Positions 1-10,191 of a stretch of DNA of 64,000 nt are shown here, one piece after another. Both the position numbers and the translations under genes were made by a program. Source of the DNA: Caenorhabditis elegans (taxonomy: Eukaryota; Nematoda; Chromadorea; Rhabditida; Rhabditidae); assembly GCF_000002985.6 (NCBI RefSeq), contig NC_003283.11, positions 4,526,001 to 4,590,000 on the forward strand, written 5' to 3'. The notes below the pieces were generated by a model, which made no database searches, was not told where the DNA came from, and saw only the letters and a list, made by a program, of their open reading frames with translations. How positions within the stretch are numbered: the stretch's first letter is position 1; the number at the start of each line of letters is the position of its first letter.

Positions 1-28
1 ATACATATATATATATATATATATATAT
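1..28. repeat. AT dinucleotide microsatellite
   Basis: Alternating AT from about position 5 to 28 at the left edge. A second short TA run lies at about 2562-2583. Both are simple sequence. Confidence 0.9.
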
Positions 29-559
29 GCAAAGGGAAGTTCTCTAGCACTGTTTGCGAATATTATCAAGTGTCCATCTTGTGTAAATACACTATGCTTC
101 CAACGAACGGCGAATAACAAATAACAAACTTTTTGCAACTGTACAACTGGCATTTTGCCAAGTTTTGGAAAACTACTATTACTACCAGTTTTCAGTCATT
201 TTCCAGGAAATAAGATAAACATACCCGTGTTTGTCTTGCGAGAAGCATTTTTGTTCCTTAGAAATGCCGCCAAAAGTACACAAAAATGGGAATAGTTGGA
301 AGTTGGAAAGGTATTAAGTATTAAGACACACTGTCTATGTACCAAGTATGGTAGGTAATGATGTATGAAGGAGTGGGTGCAAACGGGGTAGGTTACCTTA
401 TTAATGTGCACAGGACAGCACGTTGACACCTATTTAAGAGGGTCCGACTCCGCCTTCTAGGAAGACGGGGGGACGACTACCACACCATCTGGTATTTTGT
501 TTACAGCCTAGTAGCAAGGCAGTGGAATGATAGGAAGCTACAGAATGCCAAGTTCATAC

Positions 560-862
560 CTGTGAAATGCGCCTGACACTTCTTTGAAGACACGTTACAG
601 GACGTCGTATTGTTTTTGAAAGGGATTTCATTCTTTTTGGTAGAGGTTTCATCTTTGTCGGTAGAGGTACAGTACTAGGAATGATAGAAGTAGATTCTAC
701 GATTGCACATGAAAACCGTCTCGGCTCTAACATGATCAGAACATCCTTCGTCGTCGGCTGCCAGGACATTGTTTGCTGATTCGGTTGATTGAAATAAAAA
801 GACTTGTAGATCGGCTCTTCTGGCGGATCAGTCAAGTAGGGTGGGAATGGTGGAGGTTCCAT
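560..862 (-). CDS. Candidate first coding exon of a gene leaving the left edge
   Basis: An open frame of 101 codons starts at ATG 862-860 and ends at a good donor (CAG|GTATGA, GT at 559-558) in phase 0. The product starts MEPPPFPPYLTDPPEEP, is proline-rich near its N-terminus, and ends in a basic stretch that includes PLPTKMKPLPKR. Just upstream (863-1100) is a CT-rich, GC-richer, promoter-like stretch with TGAGTCA, so this reads as a 5' exon. No later exon can be placed in the 560 bases left of it, so the gene would continue outside the window. I do not recognise the protein. Proline-rich SH3-ligand-like motifs make a downstream exon of sos-1 conceivable, but no splice path from 10192 supports it. 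Seen: frame and donor. Inferred: gene start. Confidence 0.35.
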
Positions 863-1884
863 GGGGCTGCTGCTGCTGCTCCAGTGTGTGTGTGTGTTCT
901 TCTTCAAAATCACAAATGACTCATTTCGTGTCTCCCCGGGCCTCATTCATCCTCCCTCCCTCGTCCCGCAAAGAATGGTAGGCGGGGTTTCCGAGAGAGA
1001 GGAGAAGATTCGGTGGCGCGAGGAGGGAGACGAGAGTCTCGGTTCTTGTTGCAGCTAACATGCTCATACTCTGCGCTCCGTGTCGCGATGTCAGCCTCAA
1101 TTAAAACCTTGAAGCTCGTCGACCGTAGTAATTCCAAATATCTACGCGCCCTTTCGGTTCAGATATGGATGGATGTGTGGGTCAGTGCCTGGCGGAGTTA
1201 TCACTTGTCGTCGCGGCTCACTGAGCAAGAGGCGCAGGCATGTTGAGATTTGTCATGTGAGTCACGGAGAGAGAGAGAGTTTCAACGTGTTGTTGTGTGT
1301 GTCCTTTTCGAGCAAGAATCCAATGAGAAGAAGCAAAAGCAAGATTAAATATAGCCGGCTGTGTCGTGAAAACACGCTTTCGTGCACACACACACGCTAG
1401 ACAAAGTGCATCTGATATTGCAACTGATGACTGGTTAAAGAAGCCTAAGGGTTCAATACACAAGCTTCAAGGCGAAACCTCGAATCCAAGGAATACTCCG
1501 TGAAATTCTAAAGTTCCTGTTCAAGATCGGAAGGACGATTCATTCAGAGAAGTTTTGAATCGCGGAAAATCATGGATCTACATTGCTCTACATCAATCGA
1601 ACATCGCAAATCTCAGGAATGTGGCGAATATTTGAGCTCATTTCCCCGAACGTATCGGATAGCAAACCGGCGGCCTCCTTCACTCTTTTTTTTTATCCAT
1701 TCATAATCCGATATGTACTTTGTGACACTTTGTGCTAGATGCTCTCACCATGTGCTCCATTCATCTAGGAACAGAGCAGAAGACTCGCAAAAAATTGCTT
1801 CAGCTGTCTCTATGCTGCAGAGGGGGAGAAAGTGCAAAAGGGTCTAGAAATCACAAGGCACTCTGATTTACAAAAAAAAGTGAA
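863..1884. other. Unique, promoter-like spacer, no supported gene
   Basis: GC-richer than its surroundings, with CT/GA-rich runs, CA/TG runs and a TGAGTCA motif near 925. Open frames on both strands here overlap each other and lack paired splice sites. I read it as the regulatory region of the exon at 560-862. Confidence 0.35.
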
Positions 1885-2152
1885 TATTACGGGAACACTA
1901 AATTCTGGGAATGCGTATTACTTGTGATAGCGATATTCGGTATTTCTTTGCTTTTCGTAATAAAATGGGGAAAACGAAGAAACGAACGAAAATGTAATAT
2001 CGCTATCATAATTCGAAAAGAAATCATTTCGAAAATCGAGCCCCGTAAATCGACACAAGCGTTACAGTAGTCATTCAAGTTTTCGCTACGAAATATTTTG
2101 CGCGTCAAATATGTTGCGTAATACGCATTCCCAGAATTTAGTGTTCATGTAA
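1885..2152. repeat. Palindromic repeat, family R3 (GCGCGTCAAATATGTTGCG ends)
   Basis: Inverted ends read gggaacactaaattctgg on the left and the complement on the right. The inner part carries the ATTTTGCGCGTCAAATATGTTGCG segment that recurs at 9200, 18788, 22364, 41320, 43330, 56838 and 59958. It is a MITE-like foldback with no coding potential. Confidence 0.75.
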
Positions 2153-2254
2153 TACATTTTGACTGTACGATGTTCCCAAATCCATCACTGGTACACTGGC
2201 TAAAAAGGAAATTCCCAACATCCATCAATCTCAGCTTGACTCCTAGTCCAACTA

Positions 2255-2421
2255 CACGTGATGTCAGAGTGTCCCGTTTCGGTTTGATCTACGTTGATCT
2301 ACAAAAATGCGGGAGAGTTCTCAACTGATTTCGCATGGTTAAGAACGTGCTGACGTCACATTTTTTGGGCAAAAAATTTCCCGCATTTTTTGCAGATCAA
2401 ACCGTAATGGGACACCACGTG
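2255..2421. repeat. Palindromic repeat, family R1 copy a (E-box ends, CRE core)
   Basis: Starts CACGTGATGTCAG and ends GACACCACGTG. The arms hold gatctac...atgcggga and its complement tcccgcattttttgcagatc. TGACGTCA lies at 2351-2358. Confidence 0.85.
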
Positions 2422-2980
2422 CAACTACTAGGGCATAGAGGGCAATGGTCATTTTAGATATTCAGATATTCAACAGAAATGATATCATTCACCGGAAGGA
2501 AACCAAGTTGCTCTCACTTATCACCGTTTCTCCTAATAGCGGTTTAATATGTATGCATCATATATATATATATATATATATTTCTAGCTATTAGTTAACG
2601 CCTCAAAAAGCATTCAGTAATTCCTTATCCTTCGAAAAGCCGAAAATGGAAGAAGTAATCGACCAGACGTCACAACTTTTCGATTTATGAGTCACATGGA
2701 GATCAAAGTTTATGTTTCTAGAATTTGATTTCACAAAATACTTAATTTTAGCTAAAATCTTCAATTTTGGCCACTTTTTTGGGGTACCATCCTTTATTGC
2801 ACATTTTGAAAGTAAATTTAAAGCCATTTTTTTGGTGGCCAATTTTTGACATTTTTAATCACCGAATGGCTTTAAATATACCTTAACGAAAACCACTGCG
2901 AAACGGAAAAGCGGCCAAAATTTGAGGTTTTAGCTGAAATTTGGCCATTTTTGTCGAAACTTTTTTGAGAAGTTCTTCAA

Positions 2981-3215
2981 ATGAATTTCCATACCAAAAT
3001 CTTCATCCTCGCCAATATCCTATTGACACTGACTGTTGTCCTAGTGCTACGTGGCACCAGCCGTCTTTTCACACATTTCGCCTTTTTTGGAGCACAAGTG
3101 GGTGGCGGAGGACACGGTGTCGAAGGTGGTGGTGCTTCGATGAGAGGCTGTCGATCGGAATCACGTCGTGAGAAACTGTAGACGTGGCGAGCACGTTGTA
3201 ATCGCCGACGCACTC
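2981..3215. other. Short open frames on both strands, uncertain small gene
   Basis: On the plus strand 2981-3181 encodes 66 residues starting MNFHTKIFILANILLTLTVV, a hydrophobic signal-like N-terminus, followed by a Gly-rich then Arg-rich tail. On the minus strand the same bases form an open stretch from an acceptor (CTTTCAG, exon start about 3215) to a donor-like TTG|GTATGG near 2994, encoding a basic segment with a PPPSTPCPPPP motif. Codon use is plausible on both strands, so I cannot choose. Flanks are unique for about 300 bases on either side, then repeats. Confidence 0.25.
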
Positions 3216-3589
3216 GTACCAGAAACATAACACTGAAAGTTGATGATATTCAATTCTGCGAGAGCACGAGAAAAAACAGCGGGAACAAAACGGAAGAGGT
3301 ACAGGGAAAAAGTGCAATGAGTCGTTGTTGTTGTTGTTATTACAGTGGATGTTTAATCTGGCAAAAGTCCAAAAAGTTACAGGGTCATTGATCTAGTCAT
3401 CTCTGAGCTCCATGAGCAATCATGATGTTTGTAAACAACGATGTGATGTGATCTATGTTAATCGCGGCTTTCTGTCAAATAGTAGATTACCAAGAGATTT
3501 TTGTTTGAAAACAAAACTCCTGGGGGGTAATGTAGAGAAAAAAGGAAATTGTTTGAGATTTACGATTTCTTAAAATGTAAAATTTCAAC

Positions 3590-3766
3590 CATGTGGAGTC
3601 AGGTTGCCCCATTGCGGTTTGATCTAAAAAAAATGCGGGAATTTTCACACCAGGAAAATGTGACGTCAGCACGCTCTTAACCATGAGAAATCAGTTGAAA
3701 AGTCTGCGTCTCTTCTCCCGCATTTTTCGAAGATCAAACCAAAATGGGACACTTTGACACCACGTG
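3590..3766. repeat. Palindromic repeat, family R1 copy b
   Basis: Left end is decayed (atgtggagtcagg); right end is intact (gacaccacgtg). TGACGTCA lies at 3661-3668. Inner arms are as in copy a. Confidence 0.85.
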
Positions 3767-4369
3767 AACAACATGGTGCAATAGATAATTTTGTAGAACC
3801 GTCTGAATTGAAAAAAATCTCTGTGTATTCAATGAATAAATCTTCATCAAAAATCGTGGTGGGACCCAGCACGTGCGGTGGTGGTGGTGGTGGTCAGGGG
3901 CCTTCACTCCATCAAAAAGTTATTAGGGAGCATAGAGACAATCGAAAATTGAGAGAACCCAGACAAATGGACCACTAGAAAAATCAAATCACTCACTATA
4001 AATCAATCATAAATCGAGGTGCCCAGTAGTAATGGATTCGATATACTGCTCTAGATGAAAAATAAGGAAAAAAATTCCATTATTAGATTTTTCAGGCGTT
4101 CTTGGAAAAACGCAGAAAATGGGGTGAAAAAAAATAGAAAATAAGAGGTAAAAAACAGAGAAACGATTAGATTTTATGATGGCGAAAAAAAAACTTTATG
4201 AATAGGCTAGTAGATTGTGTTTTTCAAAATAAAAAAACGTAGAAACAAGAAGAAACTTAAAATCCGGTCGATGATTAGAAAATCAAAATTTATTCAGAAA
4301 TTCTGCAAACTAGTGCTTCTCCCGCAGAGATTAGAGTGATTAGTATATGTTCGGCAATTCCTAAAAATG

Positions 4370-4665
4370 GTCTGATGCACCATGTTGTTATAACATTTTT
4401 CACTAAAATTAGTGTAAAACTATAGAAAATCACTTGTATTATCTGAAAATAACATTAATTCAGCTCAAAATTTTGAGAAATTGCTCGAAATTGCCCTGAA
4501 GTTGTCAATCTCAGATTATCGAAATATAAATTTTCAGGCCATTTTTGAGCATTTTATCAAATGTTTCAGCATAAATTAATGTTATTTTCAGTTAAATCAA
4601 GTGATTTTCTATAGATTGACACTAATTTTCAGTTAATAATGTTAGAGCAACATGGTGCAATATGA
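4370..4665. repeat. Hairpin repeat, family R8 (caccatgttg ends)
   Basis: Inverted arms: gcaccatgttg...tagaaaatcacttg...gaaaataac on the left and the complement on the right, with a loop near 4510. A related hairpin lies at about 57885-58155 inside an intron. Confidence 0.7.
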
Positions 4666-4795
4666 CATTTTGTAAAATTGTAAGTGCTAATTTTTTAAGT
4701 ACAAATTTCAAGGAAACTATGTATATTTATAGCTAATTCGTTCAAAATCAAGCTATTTCTACAGGAAAAAAGACGCAATTCAGAGGAAGGCCGCA

Positions 4796-5235
4796 AACGA
4801 TTTTTTCCGGCAAATCGGCAAATTGTAAAATTGCCGGAATTGAAATTTCCGGCAAATCGGCAAATTGCCGGAATTCAAAATTTCCGGCAAATTGAGGTCC
4901 TGCACAGTTTTTTTTTGGAAATTTCAGAATTTCCATCGGCAAAATTGTACGCATCCATCCTATGAATGTTCCTACATCTTTTTTTGAAAAGTAAGCAAAT
5001 TCTATAAAAATATCTACGGAAAAAACGGGAAAAAAATGTCAAAGAAGGCAGTTTTAAATGTTCCCGTCTTATAAAAAATCCCTCAAAACATTTCCGGAAA
5101 ATCTGATATCCGGCAAATGAGCAAATTGGCAATTTGCCTAAAATGAAAATTTCCGGCAAATCGGCAGATTATCAAATAGCCAAAAATGAAAATTTCCGGC
5201 AAATCAGCAAACCGACAATTTGCTAATTTGCCGAA
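4796..5235. repeat. Interspersed CCGGCAAAT satellite, family R2, locus 1
   Basis: Degenerate repeats built on TTTCCGGCAAATCGGCAAATTGCCGG with a period of about 40 bases. The short open frames here are made only of this repeat and are not genes. Confidence 0.85.
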
Positions 5236-5725
5236 TTTGTGGAAAAAAAATTTGCCAATTATAATTTCACAAAATTATTATACTTTCTAAAAACCCTAGC
5301 CACACTGGATTTCGGAAAAAAAAGGTGTGAGATAATAAAACCAGCGATAAATACCTTTCGATGCCGGGGGTCCATCACCTCTGTGTGTCTCTACCGCCTA
5401 CACCAACGAGACGCATAACATTATAACGGTGGGGGGACGCCTACGCGGATGAACCGAAACAATCTGGTTGCGACGAAATCCCCTCAATTTATAATAAGAG
5501 GAGGAAGAGGAGGAGGAATCAATGAAAAACGGTTTTTGTTTTTGTCACTCTGCTCCTTTGTGTTGCATGTTTGACACAATAGAATCTTAGGAAAAAGTTG
5601 AAAAAAAAAGAAAAAAAGTATGAAAACTATTACCCAGACGCAAGATATTGCAATCATTACGTCAAAGATACGGTATCTCGTCTCGACACGGCAGAATTTA
5701 GTTGAATGCAAAAAGGTGTGCGCCT
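5236..5725. other. Unique spacer, no gene
   Basis: Contains a GC-richer island (about 5355-5490) with no convincing frame or splice sites. It ends in the aaaggtgtgcgcctttaaa motif that begins the hairpin to the right. Confidence 0.4.
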
Positions 5726-6470
5726 TTAAATAGTACTGTATTTACAAACTTTCGTCGTTGCTGCGGAATTTCAATTAATTGATGTTTAATAGTTTCTCTA
5801 TTAAAGGTTGAGTACCGAAATCTGCGGCTTTCTATTTTCAGACCTAAAATGAGCCAAAACTACCGAATTTCGTAACGAGACGTTTAGGAAATTTCTCAAA
5901 AAAAAAAAGTTATGGCGATTCAAAGTTCTGGAAAAAAGACTCAATTTTAGCTAAAATCGAAATTTTTGTTATCTTCTCGTTGTTGCAGCGTCTGGAACTC
6001 AATTTTTTATTTAATTATCACTTTTTAATAAGTATTGTGATAGGTTATTCGTTGATTTGAATGCATTTTCGGTCAGTGGACACAAATAAAAGTTGTAACT
6101 TTTTGACTGAAAATGTACTTGAATCAACGAAAAAAATATCACAATACTTATTAAAAAGTGATAATTAAATGAAAATTGAGTTCCAGATGTTGCGACACCG
6201 AGAAGATGCAAAAATTTCGATTTTAGCTGAAAATGAGTCTTTGTTTGCAGAACTTTGAATCGCCATAGCTTTTTTTGAGAAATTTTCAAAACGTCATGTC
6301 ACAAAATTCGAAAGTTTTGGCTTATTTTAGGTCTAAAAATGGAAAGTCTCAGATTTCGGTACTCAACCTTTAATAGAGAAACTATTAAACATCAATTAAT
6401 TGAAATTCCGCAGCAACAACGAAAGTTTGTAATTACAGTACTCTTCAAAGGAGCACACCGTTTTGCATAG
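5726..6470. repeat. Large hairpin, family R4
   Basis: Arms of about 350 bases: gcctttaaatagtactgta...attaattgatgtttaatag on the left and the complement on the right. The central part is gtggacacaaataaaagttg. A related shorter hairpin lies at 45215-45660. No coding content. Confidence 0.8.
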
Positions 6471-6892
6471 AGCAAAGCGCAGGATCACAATATTTAACGT
6501 CTGGATAATAGCAAAATCAGAAAAAAAAAATCTAAAATCAGCCATATTTCATTTAGCCAAAAAAGAGGAAAACACTAAAATATACGACGAAAAAAAAAGA
6601 AACGAGACTTATTAGGTTACTCTAACCAAATCAATTTCAGATCTCACGACCGACGTCAATCGAAAATATTGTGGTGTCAGAGTTGAGTGACGCGGTGGGA
6701 AGGAAGGCGGTACGGAAATGAGCCAAAAAGGTTCCAAAAAAAAAAAACGGAAAATACACGCAATTATGCATATGTACAACAACAAACAAAGCAACATATT
6801 ATTTCATGTTACCGCCTGAGCATAGTTGTCTCTTTGTTGTGTTGTAAGTGTTATTTTTCCGCAATTACGAGGAAAAAACGGTTACTCGCGGT

Positions 6893-7068
6893 CTCAGGCT
6901 CTCCCATCACGGTTTGACCTACAAAAAATGCGGGATTTTTTACTCAAAAAATGTGACGTCAGCACGTTTTCAGCCATGCGAAATCAGTTGAAAACTCTTC
7001 GTCTCTACTCCCGCATTTTTGTAGATCTAAGTAGATCAAACCGAAATAGGACAGCCTGACACCACGTG
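6893..7068. repeat. Palindromic repeat, family R1 copy c
   Basis: TGACGTCA at 6954-6961; right end gacaccacgtg; left end decayed. The next 300 bases (7069-7400) are a unique, GC-richer island without a convincing exon. Confidence 0.85.
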
Positions 7069-7444
7069 CAGTTAGCCAACTGTCACAAAAATGGTGGAAG
7101 GAGAGGTGGCAAGAGCATCGGAGAATGAGTTATGACCGAACAGACGGGGGGCTCCAAATGGGACGCAACATGGATCTGGCGGGCATGGGAATCTCGTTTA
7201 GATTTTTGAATGAAAATTATTTTATCAATCGCTAGTGGACTTTTGTGGAAAAAATGGAAAGATACATTCTTGAGGGAATCAGCTTTTTATGGTAAATGAA
7301 TTAATTTCGCATTAATCCAAAAATTCAAACTTTCGAGAATATTTCGAACGAAAAATTTATCCGTGTCAAACGCAGAGAAACACGAGAACTTTTCTTTCTT
7401 TGTTAGGCTCCTCAAAACAGTGGCAAAAATATCCTTTTTCGGGT

Positions 7445-7592
7445 TATTGCCGGAAATTTTCAATTCCGGCAATTTACCGAATTGCCAATTTGCCGGAAAT
7501 TTTCAATTCCGGCCATTTACCGATTTGCCAATTTGCCGGAAATTTTCAATTCCGGCAATTTACCGATTTGCCAATTTGCCGGAAATTCAAGA
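7445..7592. repeat. CCGGCAAAT satellite, family R2, locus 2
   Basis: Four near-identical units of ttgccggaaattttcaattc, giving spurious overlapping frames. Confidence 0.85.
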
Positions 7593-7906
7593 TCCAAAAC
7601 CACCAGTTGTTTTTTTTTTTGGGAAAATACCTAATTTCAGCTAAAATCTCAGCTTTTGACATTTTTTTATTTTGACATAATTTGAGATTCTAGCAAAAAG
7701 TGGGCCGTTTTTTCCAAAGCTTTGAGCAGTCATAGCTTTCTTTTAAGAAAATTTCAGCACGTTTCTTTTCGGAAATTTGGTAGTTTTGGGCCATTTTAGG
7801 TTCAAAAAAGCAAGGCCTCAAAGTTCAATAGAAAAAACTTAATGATACATTCTTGGAAGATGAATTGAGGTAGAATTAATAGAAATTTCGAATATTCGAG
7901 AGCATT

Positions 7907-8112
7907 CACGTGGTGTCAGATTGTCTCATTTTGGATTGATCTACGTAGATCTACAAAAAATGCGGGAGTTGAGACGCAGAGTTTTCAAGCGGTATTCGCA
8001 TGGTTAAGAACGTGCTGACGTCACATTTTTTTCGGGCAAAACATTTTTTCGGGCAAAAAATTCCCGCATTTTTTGTAGATCAAACCGTAATGGGACAGCC
8101 TGACACCACGTG
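7907..8112. repeat. Palindromic repeat, family R1 copy d
   Basis: Full copy with CACGTG at both ends and TGACGTCA at 8016-8023. It carries a small internal duplication of the ttttttcgggcaaaa segment. Confidence 0.88.
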
Positions 8113-8704
8113 AGCATTTCGAATGAAAAATTCTCAAAAAAAGAAATCCATGTGTTTAAACATCCGTGTCTAATCCCGCGGGCCAAACACTAGAATTATG
8201 AGAATTAACAACCAATTATATTGTTGGGTTTCTCAAATCATTGGTCGACAAAAAAAAAACAAAAACGTCACAACGGTCAAAAATTAAACTCGACTAGTTG
8301 AATTCGAACCTATTAGAAAATCTCAAGAAAACTTGTTTCGAGTTTCGAGGTCAGAAAACGTGTGTACGGTAGCTCCCAGGAGTATGACACACTTTTCAAC
8401 ACTTGTCCAGTAAAAAAAAAGTCGACGAGTGGTGGTGGTGGTAGTTTTGAAAACAAAAACGTCTCCGAGAGACGAAGTGGTCAGTTGGGAGTTCAATTGG
8501 TGTCTCAGGGTGAGGCAGGACACGGAAGGAGATTACTTCCGAGCAGCTTGAAATACGTATTGCAACTTGAATCTTTAGAGGAGCTCGGTATTTATAGAGC
8601 ATTCCAAAGTAAGTATTTAAACTTTTTCGCAGACTTAAAACATTCCGGAGGAAACCTATGCCATTTGAATGATGACGTTTAAACTAGGTCACTCCAAAAA
8701 AATT
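8113..8704. other. Unique spacer with open frames, no supported gene
   Basis: A plus-strand frame (8362-8682) and an antisense frame are open, but the plus frame has no ATG at its start and neither has paired splice sites. A TATAAATA box-like site reads on the minus strand near 8592. Confidence 0.3.
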
Positions 8705-8955
8705 AGCGATAGAGGGGTACTTTAAAGATGGTGTAGTCGAATTTTTAATTGTTTTATTAGACTCAACATTGTCTGAAAACACCGAATTTCATAATGAAAC
8801 TTCTTGAAAACTTCTCAAAAAAAAAGTTATGGCGGCTCAAAAAATGGCCTAAACTTAGTTAAAATTTGAAATTTGACTTGTCAGCGGCTGGAAACTAACT
8901 TTTTTTGAAATCACCCTCAAATTTTGAGTATACAATGTAATTATCCTGCGAATTT
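8705..8955. repeat. Partial copy of hairpin family R5
   Basis: Shares attagactcaacattgtctg...accgaatttcataatgaaac with the complete hairpins at 25055-25560 and 42655-43190; only one arm is present here. Confidence 0.7.
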
Positions 8956-9189
8956 TTAATTTGTATAAAATCTCTACGTCTCGTTTTTTTTGCAAACAAA
9001 TCGGAAAACAATAGTCTAGATTAAACCAAGTATCCTGCAAAAACCAGCACAATAACGAAATATGTGGTGGCTAGTATTCTGGAAAAAACACGTTCCGCAT
9101 GAGTCACGAAGCAAAAAAAAAACTGGAAGAAAATAAACAACTAGGCCGGAAGTCGGAGAATAACGTGCAGGTAGATCAGAAAAAAAACG

Positions 9190-9575
9190 ATACTCAAACA
9201 TTACAGGGAACACTAAAATATTACGAAAAAACGAATGAAAATGGAAAATCGAGGAAAGGCGCTACAGTAGTCATTTGAGGAATTACTGTAGTTTTCGCTA
9301 CGAGATATCTGATCGTGGTGTCAGAGTATCCACACGTCGGTTTGATCTACGTTGATCTACGATAATCGCAGGAATTAGAGACTCAGAGTTCTCAAGTAAT
9401 TTCGCATGGCTAAGAACGTGCTGACGTCAAATTTTCAGGACGAAAAATTCCCGCACTGTAGTACTACTGTGGGGTACTGTTGTAGTACTGTGGGGTACTG
9501 TACCTAGTGATTTTGCGCGTCAAATATGTTGCGCAGTACGCATTCTCCGAATTTCGTGTTCCAGTAATAGAGTAT
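9190..9575. repeat. R3 palindrome interrupted by an R1 copy
   Basis: R3 outer parts lie at 9199-9310 and 9510-9575 (gcgcgtcaaatatgttgcg). Between them is a truncated R1 copy (9313-9475) that retains TGACGTCA at 9422-9429. This is a nested insertion. Confidence 0.7.
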
Positions 9576-10191
9576 CAGTGAGAAAAGAAACGTCCACCTA
9601 ATTTCTCCTCACAATGAATATTCGAGATCAATGGCACAATTGAGGGTGGTGTTAGAAATGGCACCGGAAACTGGGGAGGGCGGCAAGATTGCAAGACCGC
9701 CCATCACGAACAAAGTATCATTAAAATTGGCGGGTGGCTGGCTGCGCGCAATGGGAAAGTGGAGGAAGGGTTGTTTCACAAGCAATATTCTTCTTCTTTC
9801 TGTGAAATTCCGGGTGACAAGTGACAAGAGAATCCAGGGAGGGGGTGAAGAGCGAGAAATGAGCCAGAAATGCAAAAGATTAAGCGTCAAATTTCCGAAA
9901 TTGAAAAAATTAATTTTCTGGAATTTGTACTGAAAGGCGTACAGAATTAGTCAAATGCCTATTTGTCTTCATTTTTAAAATTGAAAGCAGCTATATTCGT
10001 TTTTATCGAGAAAAAAAACTCGTGGATCCCTTTACCGCAAATTCCCTTTCTATGGGGCCTCGAAAAAGCTATAGCACATGTCTTTCTCGTGGCGAGACCC
10101 ATACGAATAAGTCAGTGATAATCTTGCAAATTTCTAGAGATTTTCCAAATAGTTAATCCCTTTTTTCCAAAAATCTGTAATTTCAACTAAC
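9576..10191. other. Spacer or large intron downstream of the last visible sos-1 exon
   Basis: Holds open frames in both directions (about 9609-9933), none resembling the Sos C-terminus. I see no exon matching the expected end of the Cdc25 domain. Confidence 0.4.

Noticed and set aside
8362..8682. Plus-strand frame of about 106 codons with a GGGGS run
   Set aside because: It has no ATG at its start and no acceptor, and the opposite strand is equally open.
9609..9933. Open frames on both strands, tested as the missing sos-1 tail
   Set aside because: The minus frame does not resemble the end of a Cdc25 domain or a proline-rich tail; the plus frame has no splice support.
10080..10190. A minus-strand NYLENL segment just past the last sos-1 exon, resembling the expected FENLNP motif
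   Set aside because: A stop follows immediately and no in-phase acceptor path fits, so the likeness is probably chance.
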